Assembly: GCA_948474755.1 (NCBI GenBank)
Contig: CAOLHI010001138.1
Location: 124,001 to 188,000 of the forward strand
Direction: 5' to 3'
DNA: 64,000 bases
Origin: Ctenosaura bakeri
Lineage: Eukaryota; Chordata; Lepidosauria; Squamata; Iguanidae
The notes beneath the pieces were generated by a model, which saw only the letters and a program-made list of their open reading frames with translations, made no database searches and was not told where the DNA came from. The position numbers and the translations under genes are program-made. Each line of letters begins with the position of its first letter. Within the stretch, counting starts at the first letter, position 1. Shown here piece after piece: positions 56,359 to 64,000 of this stretch.

Positions 56359-56721
56359 CAGGTAGCATATACATAGCTTGTATCTGTGTTAGGTATGATG
56401 TCTGAACAGCCCTAAAACCACTAGGTTACCATCTGGGACAAGGCAGTAAGAACAAATCTTGGCCATTTTTGGAAGCTTCCTGTGACTTGCAGTCCAGTTA
56501 TACTGTCAGCTATATATGTCTTGAGAATTAGATACCTCTGGGAACATTTTCTCTCAGTGTTCCTGTAAGCTACAATCTCTCTTAGGGACCATTCTCTGAG
56601 TAGCCCTGAAGTGGCTGGTGGCTGTATGTGAAAAGGCCTTGTCCCAGATGATAACCTAGTGGCTTTAGGGCTATTCACACATCATATTGAACACAGATAC
56701 AAGCTATATACATGCTACCTG
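56359..56721. mobile_element. TA-flanked MITE with ~88 bp terminal inverted repeats
   Basis: The left arm (56359-56446, starting CAGGTAGCATATACATAGC) is the inverse of the right arm (56634-56721, ending ATATACATGCTACCTG). By eye the arms agree at nearly nine of ten positions. TA flanks both sides (56357-56358, 56722-56723), so a Tc1/mariner-type origin is likely. The ~190 bp centre is single-copy and has no coding frame. Confidence 0.78.
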
Positions 56722-57620
56722 TATATGTGTTTAACTGTTTGTCAGAAAGATTCTCCTCATGTCTATTTTTGAAATAGCAGGTCTTCTCAGCTGGTGGGAC
56801 TGACAGAATAGTCTCCCTGAAGATTCAAAGCCTGGAAAAAAATGTGTGACAAAATACAAACTTTTTCACTGTAATGTCCGTCATATTCTTTACACATGTG
56901 GTAGAGGAATGACATAATGTAGTGTCATGCCTTCCAGCATTTGACAGATGAAAAGCAGGACACATGTGGGCAAGCAACATCATAATGGGGTCAAAATGGC
57001 AAAAACTATTAATGTGGAAGAACACACAGACTATAGCAGTTCACTTTTCTCTCAGCCTCCTAGAAAGAGCAAGATTCCTTCCCCTTTTCTCCTCTGCTCT
57101 CTCCTGAGATCATGGAGTGCAAACTATTTTTCCTTTTCAGGATGTGGACGCAACCCTAAGGATGTCAACAGGATCCTTGGAGTGGTAGGTAACACGAATA
57201 ATGAATGCCTCATTGCAGCAAGGCAGTTTCATCTCATCTAAAAGAAGCCATGGCAAGGCCCTTAAAAAAACAAAAAAGATTGTCAAGTTCTCTGGTTAGC
57301 CAAACCATTTTTTCTGTTGCCACAGCCAGAAAGTGGTTAATACAACTCTTTGGAAAACCTGCCAACTAAAATGCTTTACAGGGAATGGGCCCAGAATCCT
57401 CTTACTCCACAGCAAAGCAGGTTCCCTCTGTAGTAAACTCACTTGTAGTTTCTTGCTTTAAGGAAGAGCCACTCAGAATGAGGTACCAGAGAGAGGGGGC
57501 AGGCAGATTTCATAATGCCAGGAAGATGACGGACACATAAGTATGATAGTGCAAAAGATAGTTGTGCAAGAGAGAGGGTGTATGTCCTCTTATTCCATCC
57601 CTGCTTATATATCTCTGGCA
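56722..57620. other. Unassigned DNA
   Basis: A splice-site-flanked short segment near 57140-57183 looks exon-like but is unsupported. No repeat recognised. Confidence 0.35.
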
Positions 57621-57625
57621 TTAAG

Positions 57626-58192
57626 TGTTATGCCCTGCCCTGGAGACCCTGCCAGAGAGGAGGAGAGTTCCAATTCAGAGACAGAAGATTGTCCAGAGGA
57701 ACAGAACAGCCAGCAGCAGGGGCTAGAACAAGGGGAACAGAAGAGACAGCAGCAACAAGAGTTAGAGGAAGCAGCAGCACAGGCACCTACCTTTGCAGAA
57801 CGATGGCAAGGGAATGAAAGTCTCAGGTGTTCAGCTCATTTATATACCAAACAAGCCCTAATGAGAGAACACCCACATCAACTTTGCTAGGCTATAAATG
57901 GAAACATCTGGATTCTCTCACTAGGGTCAACAACTGTCCTTCTTGGTGGTTGAAATCCTGTGTCTGTCCTTCCTTCCTGGACAAAGAACTCTGTCTCCTG
58001 TTGGACCTTTGCCTGCTGAGTGACTATGATTCTGGTTTGCCCCTTTGGATTTTGTTATTTTGGACTTTTGACTTTGAATTTGGATTTGCTTTGGATTGCC
58101 GTTTCCCTCTCTAGCTCCTTGCTCTGAGTAAAGTCCTGTTTCTACAGCCTGCTAATTATTATTAGCCTGCCTGACCTGTCTGAGAAATGACA
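57626..58192 (+). mobile_element. Solo LTR with perfect 5 bp target duplication
   Basis: This 567 bp block runs from TGTTATGCCCTGCCCTGG to GAGAAATGACA, flanked by TTAAG on both sides (57621-57625, 58193-58197). It has a TATA box (GCTATAAATGGAAAC near 57891) and a T/G-rich U5 with TTTGGACTTTTGAC-type repeats. The 5' part includes a Glu/Gln-rich open stretch (57660-57790) that is purine-rich LTR sequence, not a gene. A 5 bp duplication fits Ty3/Gypsy or ERV3-type integrases. It is unrelated to the LTR family at 6933. Confidence 0.85.
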
Positions 58193-58197
58193 TTAAG

Positions 58198-58739
58198 GCC
58201 CAGGACTCAGAAGCTTCAAACTTACTTACACATTACCCATGTGGAGGGCTCCTTGATAAATAAAGGAGAATATAACAGTACATCTCTTCCTGCCCCCAGG
58301 GATATTCCTATTTGCTTAGCTCTGTCCCTCTGACTTCACATGCTTTCTGTCACAGTTGGGAGTTCTGCCTTTGCCAAATGCACATAAGTAAGTCATCTGG
58401 CAGGTGCAGGTAAACTGGCAGACACTACCACTTTGAGAAGGTTCAAGAGATACAGGACCACTCCCCTTCCAGCAATAACTGCCTATGTGAAGCAATAATT
58501 ATCTTTGATCATTCCTTCAGAGGAAGCTGCAGTTAAAAACATAACTGTCTGGGAAAAATAAATTTTGACAACTATAATATTGTATTGAGTCAACAGGCAA
58601 TTATATAATAATTTTGTACTAGTTAGTTGTGCCACTTCTGGCTTTTAGACCAGACTCCTCAGTTATAAAGGTTGCCTCAGCTCCTAGTGTTACAGATGTC
58701 CTCAGTCAATTTGACTCACAAATAGTTGATGAAGTGATG
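58198..58739. other. Unassigned DNA
   Basis: Nothing recognised. Confidence 0.35.
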
Positions 58740-58868
58740 GGGTGACCTATGGTCTTCCAGATGTTCTTGGATATTAATTCCCCTCATCTCTGATAATCGG
58801 TCAAGCTTGCTGGAACTGATAGGAGCTGGATTTCACTGACACGTGGATGTCCATAGGTTCCCTACTCT
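58740..58868. mobile_element. Palindromic MITE with CTCCCATCAT-type arms
   Basis: TCTTCCAGATGTTCTTGGAT and GGATGTCCATAGGTTCCC ends, with inner AATTCCCCTCATCTCTGATA and TGGAACTGATAGGAGCTGGA, match the decayed form of the family also seen at 31515. Confidence 0.6.
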
Positions 58869-58913
58869 GATCTATAGTTCTTCACTCTCATCTATTGACT
58901 GCACATATATTTG

Positions 58914-59101
58914 TTATTATGTGCCTTCAAGTCAACTCCACCTTATGGTGACCCTATCGTAGGGTTTTCTTTGCAAGATTTCTTCTTGCTATTGCCTTTG
59001 TCTAAGGTGAATTGCCAAAGGCCACCCAGTAGGTTTTCATAACTGATTAGGGATTTGAACCTTGGCCACCTGGAGTCCTAGTCTAATGTTCAGTCCTACC
59101 C
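58914..59101 (-). mobile_element. Sauria SINE, inverted
   Basis: The plus strand shows the reversed tail (TTATGTGCCTTCAAGTCAAC, then CCTTATGGTGACCCTAT). It then has the reversed body (GAATTGCCAAAGGCCACCCA) and head (GGGATTTGAACCTTGGCCAC). Confidence 0.88.
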
Positions 59102-59930
59102 TTAATAAATTAGGCAATCCTGACACAGGAGCTGGAAATTTAGTTCTACTTTTTGAGAATTATCATGAATGCTGTTGAGTCATTTATCTGACACAAAAAT
59201 GATAGAAGATTTCAAAAGTAACTTTTAGGGAAAATTCACCTAATAATCAGGTGAAGGTAGCTGCAATTTTTTAAAAAACATGCACAGCTTTGCTGCCACT
59301 TCAAGCTGCACCTGAATGTGTCAACAGTTTTCTTTGTTATTTAGAACAGAGCTGCCCCATGGGAATAATACTATATTATTCTTCCCAGGTCACTGGTTGC
59401 CCCCATTGGCAGTGACTGTGTGAGCTGCAACATTTGAAGCTCATTGTCGGGCTGAAGGCAAGTCTCAGTGGGCACTGTCAGCCTAACTTTTGATTCAACA
59501 TGGCTAGGATTACTGTGATAAATCTCAGTGTATTTTAAGATGCAGAATTTCATAGCTACTGCATTGAAGTAGCAGGAGCTACTCAGGAAGTCTCTTGTGG
59601 TTAATGTGAAATGGCATGGTGGTCACTGGCTTTACTTAACCTTCATCTAGAATGTAAACCCTGCTGATACATTCTCCAATTTTCCAAATTGGGCAGAGGC
59701 ATTTCCTACTAATCTTCTATTTTCCCACTTTTTCATCTCCTTTTAAAATATCTCATTTGTTTCTACTTTCCTCCTGTGTCCACAGCATGCTTTGACCACT
59801 GCAAATTGAGTTCAAAGTGCAAAAGTAATTTTCACTCAACTCATGGGTGAGAGGAAAGGAAGGGTGGAATCTTGGCTTTTCTAGTATCCTCTGGCAAAAG
59901 CAAACACCTGTAGCCTTTGCTAGCTCATCT
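59102..59930. other. Unassigned DNA
   Basis: Nothing recognised. Confidence 0.35.
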
Positions 59931-60051
59931 GGCCATTTCTGCACTAGATTGTTATAGTGCTATTATTCCACTTTCAACATCCTATGGAATCCTGGGGTTT
60001 GCATGTTGAAAATGGAATAATAGCGCTAAAACAGTCTAGTGCAGAAATGGC
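59931..60051. mobile_element. Palindromic MITE (copy 5), internally deleted
   Basis: GGCCATTTCTGCACTAG on the left and CTAGTGCAGAAATGGC on the right. One arm is nearly complete, but most of the second arm and the centre are gone, leaving 121 bp. Confidence 0.75.
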
Positions 60052-60498
60052 AATGTATTTTCCCTGTTAATTACTTTTGCACTCGGATGTTGCTTGGCCA
60101 CACATATCCCTGTTTTTATCTGAGAGAAGTTGGGAGATATGTACTGATAAACACCATAGCTTGTTTTACCATTTCCTGATGTTTCATTTTAATTGATTAA
60201 TAAATCATGTCTCCTTGATCTTTCTTCTTTGGAGGCCATGTTTGAAATCTATCATGCAGAATTTTATTGAGGTGGCTATATTAATACATTTCAGTTAATG
60301 TTATTACTATTTTTTCTTATTGCTAAATAATGTCTGTGCGCACTGGGTCTTATTTGTAAATTTTTTCATGGGGATACCAAAATACCTTCTAATTCTTAAT
60401 TTAGAATATAAGATACTTCCTTTTATTGAATGAGGTCATTGATCCATATATTATCTAAACTATACACTGTATAGTATGAACTACACTGGATGGTACTA
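60052..60498. other. Unassigned AT-rich DNA
   Basis: Nothing recognised. Confidence 0.35.
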
Positions 60499-60711
60499 GG
60501 GCTTTTTCACACTACACAATTAAAGCACTATGATTCCACTCTAATTGCCATGAATGCATCCTATGGAATCCTTGAATTTGCAGTTTATGAAGGAGCATTT
60601 AGAATTGTTCGCTACAGAGCTCTAGTGCCTGGACAAACTATAAACCATGCAATTCCATAGGATGCAGCCATGGCAGTCAAATTGCCATAATTGTATAGTG
60701 TGAAAGGGCCC
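60499..60711. mobile_element. Palindromic MITE, diverged subfamily
   Basis: It runs from GGGCTTTTTCACACTAC to GTGTGAAAGGGCCC, with flanks CTA and CTG. The arms pair over GCATCCTATGGAATCC / TTCCATAGGATGC. It is related to 13496 and more distantly to 13906. Confidence 0.72.
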
Positions 60712-63465
60712 CTGGGGTTTTTGAAGTTTCAGACAGAGATCTGAAAATCTCCCGTAAAAGCCAGCAACTGAATCCAGAATCTGTTTGTTTCTCTTTGTGC
60801 TATGCATTTCTGTAGGACAACCTTATCTAATTAGACAGGCTGTTTCCATTAGAAAATTCTTTACCAAAAATGCACTCAACATCATGTTAGCCCTTTAATA
60901 ATGTGGAAGCAGTGTCTTTCCTGAGTAATCCAATATATCAAATGTCAGACTTCTCTACCACAGTATTGCAGCCTCAAATGCCCCATTATAATGAGCTCTT
61001 CCATGTGTTCCCATTAGCAGAAAGCAATCTGGTATCTTTTAGAGCTTCTAATTACGGCTTTTCTCTTGCTCTGCATACATACAGTAGATTCATAACTCAT
61101 TTCTCAAAATGATCATAATTGGAAAGCAAGGTTTCATTTTGAAAGTAGACACCATTATCTGCAGATCCTGAATGGCTATGAAGCAATTACCTCTAAGGGC
61201 TTGTACTGAGGATGAGCTGAATCTAGATTTGATAACTCCTACTGATTTATCTAGGATTGTGTGCAATATACTCAGCAGCTTGTATTGTCTATCCTTCTGC
61301 TTTTGGACTGCATGAGTGGCACAAGTTATTTCAGCAGAGGAACAAATAAGTCAGAGACAAGTGGGTTTAAGAGAACTTTATAGCCCAGCTGCAGACTGAA
61401 ATATGGCCAGGCTAACTCCAAATATGTTCTAAGCAGGCAAGATCCAAGCAAGCAGAGTGTCTGGCAAGAAGTGATCCTATCAGATTCTTTGGCAGCTTCA
61501 GCATAGATCCTAAAGGAACTCTTTGTTTTTAACAACAGAGGAAAAAAATTACTGCCTTTCCTTTTCTTTGTGTTCCAAATGCTTCATGGCTAGTAAAGGG
61601 TGTGGCCTTTACCCCAAACCTTTCTCTACCACCATCTTAAATTCAGTTTTAGCATGTTAGGAAAGAAGCTGCTCTGTGACCTTCCGTATTCACATATTTT
61701 CCTATAAAATGCCTTATAATATCCATGCCTAATGAAGAAACCTGTGAACTGTAAAAGCTTGTGTAATGTATTTTGTGCCTTTTAGTTTGCCCAATAAAAG
61801 TATCACTACATTGTGCGTGGATGGTTTTATGGAATTTGCTATATAAGATCTTTGGAAAATTCTTGGAAGGGACAGACTATTCATACTTGAATCATGGGGT
61901 GAACATGAAAGTAGGGGGATAATTATAAACTGGAGAAACAAGATGAAGCTGAAACAAATAGAATATCATAAATGAGGAGAAAGATTAGGGGCAGGGGAAA
62001 AATGTCTCCCCATGTTACATTTACCAGTCCTGGCCAATAGGTCTTCAGAAAGCATTATCTCTTTTCTGGTTTGAAGCTGTTGTGTAGTCCAATTAGTACA
62101 GGAAAAGACAATACAAACACTTAGGTAAAATGAAATTTTGTCTGAATGCAACATAAGAACTATATTCTGGTTGAGCTATTCTGGGGAACATTTAGACCCA
62201 TAAATAAATCTACACATATCTTAAGAGAGTGGTAGGGAAGATATAGCTTCCAAGATTCATTCGGCACCCTGTGGTCTCCCACCCACTGTTTTTGTTTTGT
62301 TTTTTTACACTAACCGCCACCCACACCCATAACAATTTGCCATGTTTTGAAACCCATCAAGAATGGCTTAGGCCCAGGAGCTAACTTTATTTAACATCGA
62401 AGTGAACAGAAGTTGAACTCTGATATTCCCTTGTTAACTCAAGGCCTAAATTAGCTAAGGTGGGTGAAATGTTGCAAAATGTGTGGGAGGGTGTTTTTAG
62501 TGGGAAAAAAAGTTAAAAATGAGGCTAAAGGGTACTGTAGCTGTGGCAGGGAGGTACAAAATAAAAGCATTCCTTCTCCAAAGAAGAAATCTGCTTGCCC
62601 AAGGAAATTTACTGTCAGTCTCCAAATAGCACTGCAGAGAGTGAGACACTGAAAATTGCTCAAACCCAGAACTCTTAAATTTGCTGTTCTTGCATTTCCT
62701 TGGTCACCTTGCCTGTGCCTTTTCTTTGAATGCTTAAACTGTATTATCAAATGTTCAACTAAAGTTTAACGTTAACTGCAAAGTTAGAAATTTGCTAATT
62801 GAAAGGGCAGGGGAATAGACTTCTCTCTCTCTCTCACTCACTCTCTTGGTATATTTATTTACCATTTTTTTTTAAAAAAATCTTACTCTAAAGAGCAGAA
62901 TTCTTATTTGAGTTGAATTCTTGTTGGGGAAGTAAGGCCCTCATTTCGCCGTCCCCACTCCATAGCTATACCTTGAGTGGAAAGTGCACGACATTAGAGA
63001 TGTAGCCCTGCAGGGAATACGTCCCTCATCCTCAGGCAGTTACCTATCTTAAGAGTGGTTGGTCGTTCTGTGATCACCATGCTGATCAGAGGCTGCACTG
63101 GTTTATCAGCACAAGAGAAACAAGCAGTTTTGTACCAGTAGACAGTGATGTAACAGTATATAGCAGTAGGAGAGTATGTGGTTAAGATGTGAGCTAAAGA
63201 AATGAAAATGTGTACCTTTTTAGAGCTGTTTCAGCTATTATAGAAATGTTCAGCAACCATATTTGATCAACTAATTGATTAAAAATCTTTCAATATATTG
63301 AAATTGTGTTCCAAATCAGTTGGGCAGAGGATTTTTTAAAAGAAGAAAATATTATTTTTAACAGTGAACCCCCCACCCCGCATGTATCAGGACCATCATA
63401 GAAAAGACAATTATCCTGTCTTATTTCTGTAATGTGATTCTTGTTATAACGTGCATAATGTAAAC
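60712..63465. other. Mostly unassigned; possible conserved block
   Basis: 60830-61290 is complex, repeat-free and could be conserved noncoding DNA (inference). At 61735-61800, GTGAACTGTAAAAGCTTGTG and GCCCAATAAAAGTATCAC resemble the old amniote repeat seen at 31228. No gene is visible. Confidence 0.3.
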
Positions 63466-63620
63466 CAGAGGTGGGGAGAGTGTGGTCCCAGGAGCCCCTG
63501 CTGGTCCTTCCATTTTTTCAGCATAATTTTGTTTTGTTTTTTCTGAAAACCATGAAGAAAGGCCCCCAAATGTGCAAAATACCACAGCACACACCAGAAT
63601 GTCCAAATACCTATTTTCAT
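63466..63620 (+). mobile_element. hAT-like left end
   Basis: CAGAGGTGGGGAGAGTGTGG resembles the hAT/Charlie terminus CAGGGGTGGG. The right end is unclear. Confidence 0.4.
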
Positions 63621-63763
63621 ATAGTCCTTTGATGTGAAATATGACATCACTTTAGATCCTAAAGGAAAGATTTTTAATGTTTTACACTTTTGAAATGTAT
63701 GAAAATTAAATCAAATGCTTCCACTACTTTTGTTGCTGCATGCAAAAGTATGCAGATATCATC

Positions 63764-63764
63764 G

Positions 63765-63800
<36 letters not shown>
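63764..63800. repeat. (TCAA)n microsatellite
   Basis: Nine TCAA units. Confidence 0.95.
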
Positions 63801-64000
63801 CACCTCATGCAAATAGGCACCAAGATTTTATCCATCAAGGGAAAGCCCTACAGAAATGACAGTGCTGGCCAAAAGGCAACATTTGGGAATTCTCAAAGCC
63901 TACACTTGTCCCCTTTTCTCTCTCTCTCTTTTAAAACAAGAAGTGGTTCTGAGATTGACATGTAAAACAAGGCCAGCCCTACTTATGAAACCTGAAGATT
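63801..64000. other. Unassigned DNA
   Basis: Nothing recognised apart from a short (CT)n run near 63919. Confidence 0.35.

Noticed and set aside
57140..57183. Segment between TTTTCCTTTTCAG and GTAGGTAAC resembling a small exon
   Set aside because: The donor is weak, the segment is about 44 bp, and there is no neighbouring exon or homology I can name.
57543..57890. Glu/Gln-rich 115-codon frame resembling an acidic domain
   Set aside because: Most of it lies within the solo LTR. The low-complexity peptide comes from purine-rich repeats, and the start is outside the LTR.

Overview
The window reads as intergenic DNA from a squamate reptile, most likely a lizard. The evidence is its repeats. It has Sauria-type SINEs (tRNA-like head, Bov-B-like tail of the form GCCATAAGTTGGAAATGACTT followed by ACAACAACA). 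It has 5S-rRNA-headed SINEs, degraded L2, CR1 and L1 LINEs, and many small palindromic DNA transposons. I found no convincing host protein-coding gene. Every long open frame is explained by a retrotransposon remnant, a GC-rich MITE or a microsatellite. Species cannot be fixed by eye.

Layout. 0-4.1 kb: a near-intact 5S rRNA copy, then a polypurine tract and a ~435 bp LTR that look like the 3' end of an old gammaretrovirus-like ERV. 5.3-6.5 kb: two Sauria SINEs, one split by a MITE. 6.8-8.9 kb: an L2 LINE split by an 896 bp solo LTR. 10.2-11.1 kb: a second LTR of that family, inverted. 12.4-15.2 kb: L2 fragments and MITEs. 16.7-17.7 kb: L2, a small array of heat-shock-element-like repeats, and a MITE. 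19.6-21.1 kb: a long inverted CR1. 22-27 kb: mostly unassigned, with a TA-flanked MITE and a possible conserved noncoding block. 27.7-30.2 kb: one L2 interrupted twice by GC-rich MITEs. 30.6-41.5 kb: three copies of a foldback element, two of them hit by the same minisatellite-bearing hAT-like MITE, plus a long inverted L2. 41.7-44.4 kb: an interrupted L1 and a third LTR of the 6.9 kb family. 44.7-49.3 kb: a large (GAAA)n/(GGAA)n microsatellite, a 5S-SINE, a very GC-rich MITE, an L1 3' end and a third minisatellite MITE. 51.4-60.7 kb: more MITEs, a palindrome with ~88 bp arms, and a 567 bp solo LTR with a perfect 5 bp target duplication. 60.7-64 kb: almost featureless.

The strongest signal is a large set of non-autonomous DNA elements sharing a terminal motif close to GGCC(C/A)TTTTCGCAC and 3 bp target duplications, which suggests PIF/Harbinger-type mobilisation. 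Several CpG-rich members resemble portable promoter plus first-exon cassettes: they carry CCAAT-, CRE- or YY1-like motifs followed by a near-consensus 5' splice donor. An unrelated hAT-like MITE carries an internal ~20 bp G-rich minisatellite in all three copies and shows 8 bp target duplications. Five repeat-free stretches look like candidate conserved noncoding elements. All alignments were made by eye, so boundaries are approximate unless a target duplication is quoted.
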